DNA from: UBA1672 sp964587815 | Lineage (GTDB): Bacteria; Pseudomonadota; Alphaproteobacteria; Micavibrionales; Micavibrionaceae | Assembly (NCBI GenBank): GCA_964587815.1 | Contig: CAZPMH010000011.1 | Coordinates: forward strand, 1 to 64,000 | Length of the DNA stretch: 64,000 nucleotides | Direction: 5' to 3' | In this document: in pieces, positions 26,036 through 34,650 of the stretch | How the letters are laid out: the number at the start of each line of letters is the position of its first letter | How positions within the stretch are numbered: position 1 is the first letter of the stretch | Made by a program: the position numbers and the translations under genes | Notes under the pieces: generated by a model | The model's input: the letters and a program-made list of their open reading frames with translations, nothing else | Database searches by the model: none | Told to the model about the DNA's origin: nothing

Positions 26036-26146
26036 ATGGTTTTTGGCGTTGAATATCAATAGAATAGGGTGGAAACTTTAGGCAGATGGGTTTAGTATGA
26101 TTTTTGGCAGCCTTCGGGGGCGTTTTTTCTTTTATGGAGTAGGTTC

Positions 26147-26881
26147 TTGTCAATTTCGTTTATCATTTGGTTCTCAATTTCAGGGTTTTTGCTGATATTT
26201 TGGGCGTGGACACTTTATATGATCATACGCCAGAGGCGTGCCTGGAAGTTTTACGCAGATCGACGAAAGTTGCGGTTTCATTCCAACGGATTAATGGCTA
26301 CGCCAACGCTGAACGGTACAATCGAAGAGTATACGGTTTCTATTTTTGCGAGTGAGCATTCTGAACTTGATGAGCGGTCGCAGCGAAGGCTGACGGCGAT
26401 TGAGCTTTCGATGAATACATGTCTTCCCGTTCACGCGGCCATTGCCAGCGGGGGGATGGTCGAAGTGATTGAACGGTTAGACCTTCCGAAGGAGTTTAAG
26501 CCCAACATCAAGGGGTGGGATGATTCCTATATTATCAGAACGCGTGATATCGCTGTTACCCAAGGATATTTGACGGATGACAGGCTTAAACAAATTATCG
26601 GCTTAATGCGTATGGATAAGGTATGGGTCGTTATTATGTTTGTGCAGGATCAGGGGCTTATTCGTATTGATACGCCACTACCGTTGGACAGCCCTAAAAA
26701 AATTGACCTTGTTATAAAACAGATGATTAACGCAGCACGCGTTCTGGAATTGAAGGATGGCGAGGTAAAAGATTTGATGCGTCGCAGGCTTGATGAGGAA
26801 GAGAGCCGTAAAACCTTGGATATTGATGATGATTTGTTGGAAGACCATCTGGGGTTAGAGTTGGAAGACGACGATTCTTAG
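26147..26881 (+). CDS. Membrane-anchored hypothetical protein
   Basis: A 244-residue protein with one N-terminal membrane segment (about residues 4-28) and a cytoplasmic basic stretch after it (RQRRAWKFYADRRKLRF). The large soluble domain has alternating strands (GTIEEYTVSIFASEH, WVVIMFVQDQGLIRIDTPLP). An acidic tail ends DDDLLEDHLGLELEDDDS. The start is TTG at 26147 with GGAG seven bases upstream. The family is not recognised. It converges on the glucosidase gene, 3 bp apart. Confidence 0.6.
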   Translation: MSISFIIWFSISGFLLIFWAWTLYMIIRQRRAWKFYADRRKLRFHSNGLMATPTLNGTIEEYTVSIFASEHSELDERSQRRLTAIELSMNTCLPVHAAIASGGMVEVIERLDLPKEFKPNIKGWDDSYIIRTRDIAVTQGYLTDDRLKQIIGLMRMDKVWVVIMFVQDQGLIRIDTPLPLDSPKKIDLVIKQMINAARVLELKDGEVKDLMRRRLDEEESRKTLDIDDDLLEDHLGLELEDDDS

Positions 26882-26884
26882 GTT

Positions 26885-28567
26885 TTAGCCACTTTGGCCA
26901 AAACCGGTTATTGCGATGCCGAACTTTTCTAATTTGGTCCCGTTGTACTCTATTTTTTCGTCTGAAAGATTAAAAATACATTCCGTTTCGTTATTATCGC
27001 TTTTATATGATAAATGTACGATGTTAGAGGCGTTTGTAGCGATAAGTTCACATTTATTCTCAAATATGAATTTGTTATAGGTGCGCCATTTTAGGAATTT
27101 TTTCGTAAAATTTAATGTTGAGGCTTTATCCTCCTTTTGTGCCTGTACGTTTAAACTTTTGTGTGTTTCGGGGATGGGAAGCCATGGCTTGCCTTTTGAG
27201 AAATCGCAGTAAGGTTTCTTATCCGTCCAGACCATAGGCGTACGGCAGCCGTCCCGACCCTGCCAGTGTGGCCAGGTTTGTTTTGCCCACGGGTCTTGAA
27301 GGTCTTCGAAGGGGATTTCTGCTTCGGGCAGGCCGAGTTCTTCGCCCTGATACAGGCATATTGTTCCGGGCAGGCAACCGAGCAGCGCGATCAGGCATTT
27401 GGATAAAGCGGAATCATGGTCGTAGAGTTTATACCATCTGCTGGCGACGCGTACGACATCATGGTTTGATAGTGCCCATGTCGGCCAGCCTGTGCCGGAT
27501 TGCGTGAGCTTAATGGGAACGTTTTCGGTGAGGTTTTGATCCAGATGGTTTTTTGATAAGTCGCGCGCAAAAAACCGTATGAGCGGTTGGGTAATCATGT
27601 TTGCATTCAGGGACTTTTCCGTTCCTGACATGAGGTGCGTGTTATAGCAAGTGTGCAGGCGTTTGACATTCAGCGTGTATTCGCGTGTGCGCTCGTACGG
27701 TTTATCATCGCCGATTTCCCCCATTAGAACGATGCCTTTGTACGTGTCTGTGAGGGCGCGGAGTTTTTCAACAAAAATGATGTTTTCCGGTTGAGATTTG
27801 TCGTAGATGTGTTCCACTCTGGAATAGGGCACATCATGTTCGAATTGTGTTGCGTATTCCGTGCCGACTTCGCGATGCGGGTTGTCTTTCAGGCTTTGGC
27901 TGTGAAAGTAGAAATTTACCGTATCAAGGCGGAAGCCGTTCACGCCCATATCAAGCCAGAATTTGCATATATCTAAAATTTCTTCCTGAACCGCGGGGTT
28001 ATGGAAGTTTAGGTCAGGTTGTTCTTTCAAGAAATTGTGCAGGTAGTACTGATTGTATCGCTCATCCCATTCCCATGCGCTGCCGCCGAAGAGAGATGAC
28101 CAATTATTCGGTGGTTGGCGATTGCCATCGGGGTCATGTTTTGCGTCTGCCCAGACGTACCAATCTTTTTTGGCGGGGTCGTGAAACCAGGGGTGCTGAT
28201 CTGATGTGTGTGATAGCACCAAATCAATGATGATTTTCAGGCCGCGTTTGTTTGCTTCATGCAGCAAGGTTTTAAAATCATCCAGCGTTCCGAACATGGG
28301 GGCTACACCGCGGTAGTCCGTCACGTCGTATCCAAAATCTTTCATGGGTGAGGGGGAGAACGGTGATACCCATATGGCGTCAACGCCTAAATCGGCGATG
28401 TAATCCAATTTTTCCGTGATCCCGTTTAAGTCACCGATTCCGTCATTGCTCGAATCTTTGAAGCTGCGCGGGTATATTTGATAGATGACTGCATGACGCC
28501 ACCAATGTTCTGTATCATTCGCGGCGTGTGTTGCATGTTGTGAATCAGAGTTTGCCGATTCAGACAT
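26885..28567 (-). CDS. GH13 alpha-glucosidase / oligo-1,6-glucosidase-like
   Basis: A retaining alpha-glycoside hydrolase or transglycosidase of the GH13 oligo-1,6-glucosidase type. The 560 residues contain all the GH13 regions: DFGYDVTDYRGVAP (~77-90), DLVLSHTSDQHPWF (~115-128), GFRLDTVN with nucleophile Asp215, GEIGDD with acid/base Glu284, and SNHDV with Asp370. No signal peptide is visible, so it is cytoplasmic and likely acts on imported or internal sugars. Its start overlaps the PhzF gene by 8 bp. Exact specificity (maltose, trehalose, isomaltose, sucrose) cannot be told from sequence alone. Confidence 0.88.
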   Translation of the reverse strand: MSESANSDSQHATHAANDTEHWWRHAVIYQIYPRSFKDSSNDGIGDLNGITEKLDYIADLGVDAIWVSPFSPSPMKDFGYDVTDYRGVAPMFGTLDDFKTLLHEANKRGLKIIIDLVLSHTSDQHPWFHDPAKKDWYVWADAKHDPDGNRQPPNNWSSLFGGSAWEWDERYNQYYLHNFLKEQPDLNFHNPAVQEEILDICKFWLDMGVNGFRLDTVNFYFHSQSLKDNPHREVGTEYATQFEHDVPYSRVEHIYDKSQPENIIFVEKLRALTDTYKGIVLMGEIGDDKPYERTREYTLNVKRLHTCYNTHLMSGTEKSLNANMITQPLIRFFARDLSKNHLDQNLTENVPIKLTQSGTGWPTWALSNHDVVRVASRWYKLYDHDSALSKCLIALLGCLPGTICLYQGEELGLPEAEIPFEDLQDPWAKQTWPHWQGRDGCRTPMVWTDKKPYCDFSKGKPWLPIPETHKSLNVQAQKEDKASTLNFTKKFLKWRTYNKFIFENKCELIATNASNIVHLSYKSDNNETECIFNLSDEKIEYNGTKLEKFGIAITGFGQSG

Positions 28568-29372
28568 GAATGTGGCCTTTTAAATACAAGACAGCTTTGC
28601 CTGTTATATTCACGCGATCTTTTCGAAGTGTGCATTTCAGGTGGCCGCCGCGGGCCGAAGCTTGGTAAGCGTTCAGCTCTTCTTTATCCAGTTTTTCTGC
28701 CCAGAATGGCGTGAGGATGCAATGTGCGGAGCCCGTTACCGGGTCTTCGTCAATGTTGAATTTGGGGCAGAAAAAACGAGAGACAAAGTCCATTTCTGAT
28801 TTTTCTGCGGGCGCTGTAACAATGAGAAAGTCTATATCCTCAATTGCTTTTAATGCCTTAAAATCAGGGGTTAACGACCGAAGTTCTTTTTCGCTATCGT
28901 ACAGGGCTAGCCAATATTTTCCTTTGTAGAGCGCGTCGTACTTTGCGCCGAGCGCTTTCGTTGCTGCTTTATGTTCTTTTTCTTTTTCAACTTGCCACGC
29001 GGGAAAGTCCATTGTCAGATCATCACCGTCTTTGGTGACGGTCAGAATGCCTGATTTTGTTGAAAATGTTACCGAATCACCGATAAAGCCGCGTTCTTCG
29101 AACAAAGTGAATGCCGCAGCGAGTGTGGCGTGGCCGCATAAATCAACTTCGCCATTTGGTGTAAACCACCGCAGATCGAAATTTGATTTTTTGTCGTGCG
29201 GGTTTTCCTGTTGTGACGGAATGAAAAACGCCGTCTCGGACAGGTTGTTTTCGCTTGCGATGTTTTGCAGTAAATCATCCGGAAGCCATGCGTTTAAAGG
29301 GCAAACGGCGGCTGGGTTGCCGCCGAATACTTTATCTGTAAATGCGTCGACTTGATAAATGTCAATTTGCAT
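28560..29372 (-). CDS. PhzF family isomerase/epimerase
   Basis: A protein of 270 residues with the diaminopimelate-epimerase-like double fold of the PhzF family. Visible are DAFTDKVFGGNPAAVCPL at the N-terminus, NNLSETAFF with the conserved Glu (catalytic acid/base in PhzF), GHATLAAAFTLF and DPVTGSAHC. True PhzF isomerises 2,3-dihydro-3-hydroxyanthranilate, but no phenazine genes are here, so the substrate is unknown. It is likely co-transcribed with the GH13 gene, which it overlaps. Confidence 0.9.
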   Translation of the reverse strand: MQIDIYQVDAFTDKVFGGNPAAVCPLNAWLPDDLLQNIASENNLSETAFFIPSQQENPHDKKSNFDLRWFTPNGEVDLCGHATLAAAFTLFEERGFIGDSVTFSTKSGILTVTKDGDDLTMDFPAWQVEKEKEHKAATKALGAKYDALYKGKYWLALYDSEKELRSLTPDFKALKAIEDIDFLIVTAPAEKSEMDFVSRFFCPKFNIDEDPVTGSAHCILTPFWAEKLDKEELNAYQASARGGHLKCTLRKDRVNITGKAVLYLKGHIHV

Positions 29373-29399
29373 TCTTATTGTCTCTTTGCCTAAAAAATT

Positions 29400-29960
29400 T
29401 TATTCAGCAGCAGCCTTGTCAGATTCATGGCCAACTGTGAATGACACAATTTTATCAGGGTTTGCAGGTGGCTCACCTACTGCGATTTTGTCAACATGCT
29501 CCATGCCCTCAACAACTTGGCCAAGAACAGTGTATTTTCCTGTCAGGAAGCTACAGCCAGTGTCTGTAAAACAGATGAAGAATTGTGAATTCGCACTGTC
29601 CGGGCTTGCTGAACGTGCCATGCCGACTGTTCCGCGTTTATACTTATATTTGCTGAATTCTGCAGGAACATCAGGGTATTTTGAACCGCCCATGCCTGTA
29701 CCTGTCGGGTCGCCGGTTTGCGCCATAAAACCTGAAATCACACGGTGGAAAATAATGTCATCGTAGAAGTTTTCGCTCGTTAGTTTTTTAATGCGCTCAA
29801 CATGTTTTGGTGCAATGTCGGGCAACAATTCAATGACGACTGTTCCGCCGTTTGATAATTCCATTTTCGCCATGTTTTCATGGTTGTCTGCCTTGGCGTC
29901 TTGTGCTGCTGTCATAATCAGGAGCCCTCCGAATACTGTCAGTAAAAGTTTCTTAATCAT
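29400..29960 (-). CDS. Exported cyclophilin-type peptidyl-prolyl isomerase
   Basis: A protein of 186 residues with an N-terminal signal peptide (MIKKLLLTVFGGLLIMTAAQ). The cyclophilin core is clear: IIFHRVISGFMAQTGDPTGT (residues ~70-90), GTVGMARSASPDSANSQFFI and FLTGKYTVLGQVVEGM. It should assist folding of periplasmic or outer-membrane proteins. It lies 28 bp upstream of the PhzF gene's start on the same strand, so it may share its transcript. Confidence 0.93.
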   Translation of the reverse strand: MIKKLLLTVFGGLLIMTAAQDAKADNHENMAKMELSNGGTVVIELLPDIAPKHVERIKKLTSENFYDDIIFHRVISGFMAQTGDPTGTGMGGSKYPDVPAEFSKYKYKRGTVGMARSASPDSANSQFFICFTDTGCSFLTGKYTVLGQVVEGMEHVDKIAVGEPPANPDKIVSFTVGHESDKAAAE

Positions 29961-30044
29961 AAAATACTCCTTTGATAATAAGAGTTATGCTTCATCACTA
30001 GTCGTTACACAGGACGATGTTAAATGCAAGGGGGCAGGGAGGCT

Positions 30045-30296
30045 TTATACCGTTTCTTCGATTTTCTTATCGGCGGGGGCGATTTGTTCCATTTTGTCGG
30101 AAATTGTCTCGATTGTCATCGCGTTATTGTGGTGTATAACCATCGATTTCAAGTCGCATGCACAGTTGCCGCAGTTCATTTTTTCACCACCTGAACAGGC
30201 AGAATATACTTTTGAAACGGTTGTTTTTTCACCATGCGTATTAAGATGTTTTTTTACATCTTTGTCTGTGAACGGGTTGCAGATACATATATACAT
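30045..30296 (-). CDS. bfd: Bacterioferritin-associated ferredoxin-like [2Fe-2S] protein
   Basis: An 83-residue protein with the Bfd pattern: MYICICNPFTDKDV (Cys-x-Cys) at the start and NCGNCACDLK (Cys-x2-Cys) 40 residues later, four ligands for a [2Fe-2S] cluster. Bfd reduces the iron core of bacterioferritin to release Fe(II). The bfr gene is 1.5 kb away on the same strand. A Fur-like box lies about 56 bp upstream of its start. It is slightly longer than E. coli Bfd (64), with a Lys/Glu-rich C-terminus. Confidence 0.85.
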   Translation of the reverse strand: MYICICNPFTDKDVKKHLNTHGEKTTVSKVYSACSGGEKMNCGNCACDLKSMVIHHNNAMTIETISDKMEQIAPADKKIEETV

Positions 30297-30351
30297 GGCT
30301 TTTTCCTAAAAACGTATAGCAAGAGGTAAGGTGTTTTCTCGCTACTGTTAT

Positions 30352-30366
30352 TAATAATTATTATCA
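30352..30366 (-). promoter_or_regulatory. Candidate Fur box upstream of bfd
   Basis: TAATAAT-T-ATTATCA, one mismatch from the 7-1-7 consensus TGATAAT-N-ATTATCA, centred about 63 bp before the bfd start. More imperfect GATAAT-like sequence (TCATTATTAAC, 30389-30399) follows on the far side. Iron repression of bfd by Fur is well known, so the context fits. Confidence 0.6.
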
Positions 30367-30482
30367 ATTGCGAATGGTAATGCAAGTCATTATTAACAAC
30401 TGTCCAAAGTTTTTTTTCGTATCTTGCCGTTTTGCAGCAGATTTGCTATAGGATTTGGGTGGTCTAATATATTGGATTAGTT

Positions 30483-30806
30483 ATGATTTTAGAGCCTTTG
30501 AATGCAAAGATGCCGGTGGAGATTTTGATCAGCCATACAGGGAATGTTATGGTTTTGCATCAAGGGAAGACTGATGTGCGCTATTCTTGGGTTCAATTTG
30601 ATCCATATACCAGCAGATTGCAATTTATTACAACCGAGGGAGAGATTCAGGATTTAGGGATGAATATTCCCGAAACCTTCCACGAATCTTTGCAAAATAC
30701 GCGCGAAATCTTTATGATGGAAATTGGTAAAGATTTTTCCAGAGGAGAGCCTTATTTGATTAAGTTCTCGCCTTTGGTTGATGTAACAGAAGATATTGAA
30801 TTTTAA
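30483..30806 (+). CDS. Hypothetical protein
   Basis: A 107-residue soluble protein starting MILEPLNAKMPVEILISHTG. It is beta-rich, has no signal peptide and no recognised motif. It precedes the EF-hand protein gene by 27 bp on the same strand, so the two probably form an operon. A weak promoter-like pair (TTGCCG at 30424, 17 bases, TATAGG at 30447) lies about 30 bp upstream. Confidence 0.55.
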   Translation: MILEPLNAKMPVEILISHTGNVMVLHQGKTDVRYSWVQFDPYTSRLQFITTEGEIQDLGMNIPETFHESLQNTREIFMMEIGKDFSRGEPYLIKFSPLVDVTEDIEF

Positions 30807-30833
30807 TATATAAGAAAATCAGGGGTTCAGGAT

Positions 30834-31766
30834 ATGAATGTAAGTGAAGCAATTGATACAGTCCGTGATCGTGCGCAGGACGCAGACGGCAATCTCAAGC
30901 CGGAAGCGGAATTGCAGGAGATGATCAGGGACGCTGCCGATAACAGCCTTATGAATTTTGCCACAGGCGGGCTTCCGAGTGCTGTTGAGGGTTTGATGGA
31001 TTCCCATTTCGATGGTAATGCCACCGCGATGATTACATTTCTTGAAGAGCACGAAGCGGATTTTGGCGACAGGGATGCCGTTCAATTTATTGAGTCCGGT
31101 GGTGCTGCGGCATATATTGAAGCAACCCGTCGCAATGAAGCTTTGGAAGCGTCACGCCTTGCTGCGGCGGAACAGGCGCCTGAAGTTACCACGCCCGCTG
31201 AAGATCCTGCTCCTACTACTGAGACGCCTCAAGTTGCGGAAACAGCACCGGAAACGCCGGCTGTCGTCGCAGGTGCAGCCACGGCAGGCGCTGGGGTTGC
31301 AGCAGCAACTGCAGGAGGGCCTACTGATGCGGTTGCGGCGATGGATCGCGTGATGGCGGAAAACCAAACACCAGAAGGGACGAGCAATTTTCTGGAAATG
31401 TTACGCAACATGGATATGGACCAATTCGACGCGAACGGTGACGGTCAGGTTGGGTTCGGTGAATTATTCATGGGCTTAATTGAAACCTTTATGGGGGAAG
31501 AGCAAGCCGGTGAGTTTCGTGAAATGATGGCAAGTAACGATAACCCGTTTAACCAGATGTTTGGAAATGACGGCACGTTTACAATGGGAGCGTCTCTGTC
31601 AGAGCAAGCAGGTCTTCAAACGGGTAATGCTGTAAATCTTGACCCTTCAACGGGAGAGCCGGTGCCAACACCAGGTCAGCAGCCTGTTCCGGGTACTGTT
31701 ACTCCGGGAATGGACCCTAATGATCCGACGCTTACGGGGCCGCGTGCACCGGGCATGAGCAATTAG
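30834..31766 (+). CDS. EF-hand protein with Ala/Pro/Thr/Glu-rich linker
   Basis: A 310-residue protein of three parts: an acidic helical N-terminus (about 1-100), a low-complexity Pro/Thr/Ala/Glu linker (about 115-165), and a helical part containing DANGDGQVGFGE, a canonical 12-residue EF-hand loop (D-x-N-x-D-G-x-V-x-x-x-E). The C-terminus is Pro/Gly/Thr-rich (GQQPVPGTVTPGMDPND). No signal peptide is seen, although the composition is that of a secreted or surface protein. Its function is unknown; calcium binding is inferred from the loop alone. Confidence 0.6.
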   Translation: MNVSEAIDTVRDRAQDADGNLKPEAELQEMIRDAADNSLMNFATGGLPSAVEGLMDSHFDGNATAMITFLEEHEADFGDRDAVQFIESGGAAAYIEATRRNEALEASRLAAAEQAPEVTTPAEDPAPTTETPQVAETAPETPAVVAGAATAGAGVAAATAGGPTDAVAAMDRVMAENQTPEGTSNFLEMLRNMDMDQFDANGDGQVGFGELFMGLIETFMGEEQAGEFREMMASNDNPFNQMFGNDGTFTMGASLSEQAGLQTGNAVNLDPSTGEPVPTPGQQPVPGTVTPGMDPNDPTLTGPRAPGMSN

Positions 31767-31792
31767 ATTCTACAATTAGATTTAGACATTAA

Positions 31793-31818
31793 AAAAGGCG
31801 TCCGATGTGACGCCTTTT
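31793..31818. terminator. Bidirectional intrinsic terminator
   Basis: Perfect stem AAAAGGCGTC / GACGCCTTTT (31793-31802 and 31809-31818) with a 6-base loop. It lies between the convergent EF-hand and bfr genes and has a T-run on each strand. Confidence 0.85.
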
Positions 31819-31849
31819 ATTTTGATTTTTGTTTATCGCTTTGGCGGGC

Positions 31850-32347
31850 TTACTCGCCCTCAGCTTCTACATCAAGTGCGCTTTCAGAATTGATCTGGAT
31901 GTAGTTTTCAATGCCCATTGTTTCAATCAAATCTAATTGCGTTTCCAAATAGTCCTCATGGCCTTCTTCATCGGTTAGAATTCTGATGAACAGGTCACGC
32001 GTCACGTAATCGCTCGCCGTTTCAGCGTGTTTGATTGCTTCGCGATAATGTGCAGCGCCTTCTTTTTCCAGTTTCAGGTCACATTCGATGATTTCTTTAA
32101 CGTCTTGACCGATATAGATTTTACCAAGGTCTTGCAGGTTTGGTAGGCCGCCAAGGAACAGAATACGCTTGATCAGGTCATCAGCGTGACGCATTTCTTC
32201 GATTGATTCGTTATATTCGTGCTTTGCCAGCTTTGTCACGCCCCAATCTTCCAGCATGCGCGAATGCAAGAAATATTGGTTGATGGCGGTGAGTTCGCCT
32301 TTTAGGGCCTTGTTCAGGTTTTCTATGACTTTTTTATCGCCTCTCAT
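31850..32347 (-). CDS. bfr: Bacterioferritin
   Basis: A 24-subunit iron-storage cage protein of 165 residues. Ferroxidase-centre residues are visible: Glu in KGELTAINQYFLH, Glu and His in MRHADDLI, Glu in DLKLEKEGAAHYR, and Glu and His in TDEEGHEDYLE. Met52 in MRHADDL is the heme-ligating residue typical of bacterioferritin. The C-terminal extension is acidic. It should work with bfd (30045). purB follows upstream on the same strand and the shared intergenic space is only 24 bp, so an operon is possible. Confidence 0.95.
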   Translation of the reverse strand: MRGDKKVIENLNKALKGELTAINQYFLHSRMLEDWGVTKLAKHEYNESIEEMRHADDLIKRILFLGGLPNLQDLGKIYIGQDVKEIIECDLKLEKEGAAHYREAIKHAETASDYVTRDLFIRILTDEEGHEDYLETQLDLIETMGIENYIQINSESALDVEAEGE

Positions 32348-32371
32348 GTGGCTTCTCCTTCGTTGGGTTTT

Positions 32372-33685
32372 CTAATCCGTTAATGCGCGGTCTAAAATAG
32401 ACGGGATGTTTTTAATATATGAGTCGTAGCTGAAAATAGCATCCAGCGCTTTTTTGTCAAGTTTTTCAGTGACTTGAGGGTCGTTCTCAATTGCATCACG
32501 GAGTGTTTTTGTGCCTTTGCCCGTGCTTCGGTCTTCCCATACGGCCATGGCGTTGCGTTGAACGATGCGATAAGCGTCTTCGCGGCTGATGCCATTTTGC
32601 GTTAAAGCGAGCATGGTGCGTTGAGAAAACACAAGGCCACCCGTCATTTCCAGATTGTGGATCATACGTTCAGGGTAGACCAGCAGTTTATCGATAATGC
32701 CTGCCAATCGGTTCAGTGCGTAATCAGCGGAGATTAGCGCATCGGGCAGGATTGTGCGTTCGACAGATGAATGGCTGATATCGCGTTCATGCCAAAGCGC
32801 TACATTTTCCAAGGCAGGGATTACGGCGGCGCGGATGATGCGCGCTTGGCCTGTCATGTTCTCCGTGCCGATCGGGTTGCGCTTGTGCGGCATTGCGGAG
32901 GAGCCCTTTTGGTTTTTATCGAAATATTCTTCAGCTTCGCGCACCTCTGTTCTTTGCAGGTGGCGAATTTCAACAGCGAGATTTTCGATGGAGCTGGCGA
33001 TCACACCTAATGTCGCGAAGAACATGGCGTGGCGGTCGCGCGGGATGACTTGTGTTGCGACTGTTTCAGGTTTTAACCCTAATTTTTCGGCGACGTAGGC
33101 CTCAATTGACGGGTCGGCGGTGGCGTATGTGCCGACCGCGCCTGAGATTGTGATGGTTGAGATTTCTTCCTTTGCGGCGATCATGCGGTCGCGTGCGCGT
33201 TTGAAGGCGGCGTAATGCCCGGCAAGTTTAAGCCCGAAGGTGGTTGGCTCCCCGTGGATGCCGTGGCTGCGGCCGATGCAGAGTGTGTCTTTATGCTCAA
33301 GGCTGCGTTTTTTCAAGGCGGCCATCAGTTTTTCGATGTCGGCGATGATGATGTCTGCGGCCTGTGTGAGCATAACGGCGAATGAGGTGTCGATAACATC
33401 AGAAGAGGTCATGCCTTGATGGACGTAGCGGCTGTCTTCGCCGACATGTTCGGCGACGGAGGTAAGGAAGGCAATGACGTCATGTTTGACTTCGGCTTCG
33501 ATTTCGTTGATGCGATCTACATCAAAATCGCCTTTTTCGCGTAAGGCTTTTGCCGCACTTTCGGGAACGATGCCGAGCTGTGCCATTTTTTCGAGGGCAA
33601 GTGTTTCAACTTCGAGCCAGATGCGGAATTTGTTTTCTTGTTCGAAGATGTTGGCCATTTCTGGCCGAGAATAGCGTGGGATCAT
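32372..33685 (-). CDS. purB: Adenylosuccinate lyase
   Basis: Splits fumarate from SAICAR and from adenylosuccinate in purine synthesis. The 437 residues contain the fumarase/aspartase superfamily signature GSSAMPHKRNPIGTENM, the substrate-binding HQGMTSSDV and the catalytic His in RSHGIHGEPTT. The length is typical. The start at 33685 (MIPRYSRPEMA) fits the family N-terminus. It is followed downstream by bfr. Confidence 0.97.
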   Translation of the reverse strand: MIPRYSRPEMANIFEQENKFRIWLEVETLALEKMAQLGIVPESAAKALREKGDFDVDRINEIEAEVKHDVIAFLTSVAEHVGEDSRYVHQGMTSSDVIDTSFAVMLTQAADIIIADIEKLMAALKKRSLEHKDTLCIGRSHGIHGEPTTFGLKLAGHYAAFKRARDRMIAAKEEISTITISGAVGTYATADPSIEAYVAEKLGLKPETVATQVIPRDRHAMFFATLGVIASSIENLAVEIRHLQRTEVREAEEYFDKNQKGSSAMPHKRNPIGTENMTGQARIIRAAVIPALENVALWHERDISHSSVERTILPDALISADYALNRLAGIIDKLLVYPERMIHNLEMTGGLVFSQRTMLALTQNGISREDAYRIVQRNAMAVWEDRSTGKGTKTLRDAIENDPQVTEKLDKKALDAIFSYDSYIKNIPSILDRALTD

Positions 33686-33787
33686 GCTTTTTCCTTTACT
33701 TTTTATCCACGCGCACCGTATTTTATTTTAAAAGAGCAATCAAGGTTACATCAGCGTTGTTTGCGATAAAAATTGGCGGCGGTATTT

Positions 33788-34639
33788 ATGTTTTCTGAAG
33801 ATAACTTGCAAAATGAGATGTGGCGCGCGTTTGAACGCGGCGAAGACGGGCTGGAGGATTTGGCAAACGTGCTGGCGGCCGGGGCTGATCCTGACAATCG
33901 GGAGCAAGTTTTGGCAGGCGGCGCGTATGGCTACACTTTGTTGGAGGCGATTTGTACGATTGATCTGAATGAGCGTAGCGACGCCGTCAATGCCAAAATG
34001 GCAGATTTGTGTTTTATCAACGGCGCTGATGTTGATTTTAACCGCGAGCATTCGTGGAATTTTCGTGAGAATGTTCTGACCTATGAAGATGTGACGCGCC
34101 TTAGTGCGGTTTTACTCGCGAATATGGCGGTACAGGATTTGGAAAAAGGCAAGCCGTTTGACATGGATGTTGATTATCTTTTCGGTGGTGTGGCGCCGTG
34201 TTACCCGCAAGAAGTTGATCAGAATGAGCGGCTGTGCGCGGAGCGCGGTATTCAGGCCAATCAGCATGCGTTTGTTGATTATGTTGCGATGTCGGAGAGT
34301 TACGCGGCGAGTTTTTTAAACGGGCAAGTTGATCATCCTGACGCGCACTGGTGGACGGAGAAGATGGAGTTGCCAGACCATACAGAGTATTCGCGCCCGC
34401 ATCCTGATAAGGTTCGACGTGATGAGATTATCGGAGAGCTGCAGATGGGGGTGATTGCTGATACTTTTGATGCGTTCAAAGAGGGGCGAGATTTTCTTTC
34501 AAAACGTGGTCTGTCGGAAATCCATAAGGCGACAGATGCGGAAATTCAGCATCTGTTGGAAGATCAGAATATTCCGCGGTCTTGGCGGCCTGATGAGACG
34601 TTCTCTGTTGGATATGATGGTGATCCGCCTGCGATGTGA
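33788..34639 (+). CDS. Hypothetical protein with ankyrin-like region
   Basis: A protein of 283 residues without signal peptide. The N-terminal part (LANVLAAGADPDNREQVLAG, LLEAICTIDLNERS, FINGADVDFN) has the spacing of ankyrin repeats (LLxxGADxN), possibly two units. The C-terminal half is acidic and helical. There is no known domain beyond that. ATG 33788 is chosen over an in-frame TTG at 33773. It converges on the L,D-transpeptidase gene, 11 bp apart. Confidence 0.55.
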   Translation: MFSEDNLQNEMWRAFERGEDGLEDLANVLAAGADPDNREQVLAGGAYGYTLLEAICTIDLNERSDAVNAKMADLCFINGADVDFNREHSWNFRENVLTYEDVTRLSAVLLANMAVQDLEKGKPFDMDVDYLFGGVAPCYPQEVDQNERLCAERGIQANQHAFVDYVAMSESYAASFLNGQVDHPDAHWWTEKMELPDHTEYSRPHPDKVRRDEIIGELQMGVIADTFDAFKEGRDFLSKRGLSEIHKATDAEIQHLLEDQNIPRSWRPDETFSVGYDGDPPAM

Positions 34640-34650
34640 TTTTCGTACTT

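Noticed and set aside
28560..29372. Phenazine biosynthesis cluster
   Set aside because: Only the PhzF-family gene is present; PhzF homologues occur widely without phenazine genes.
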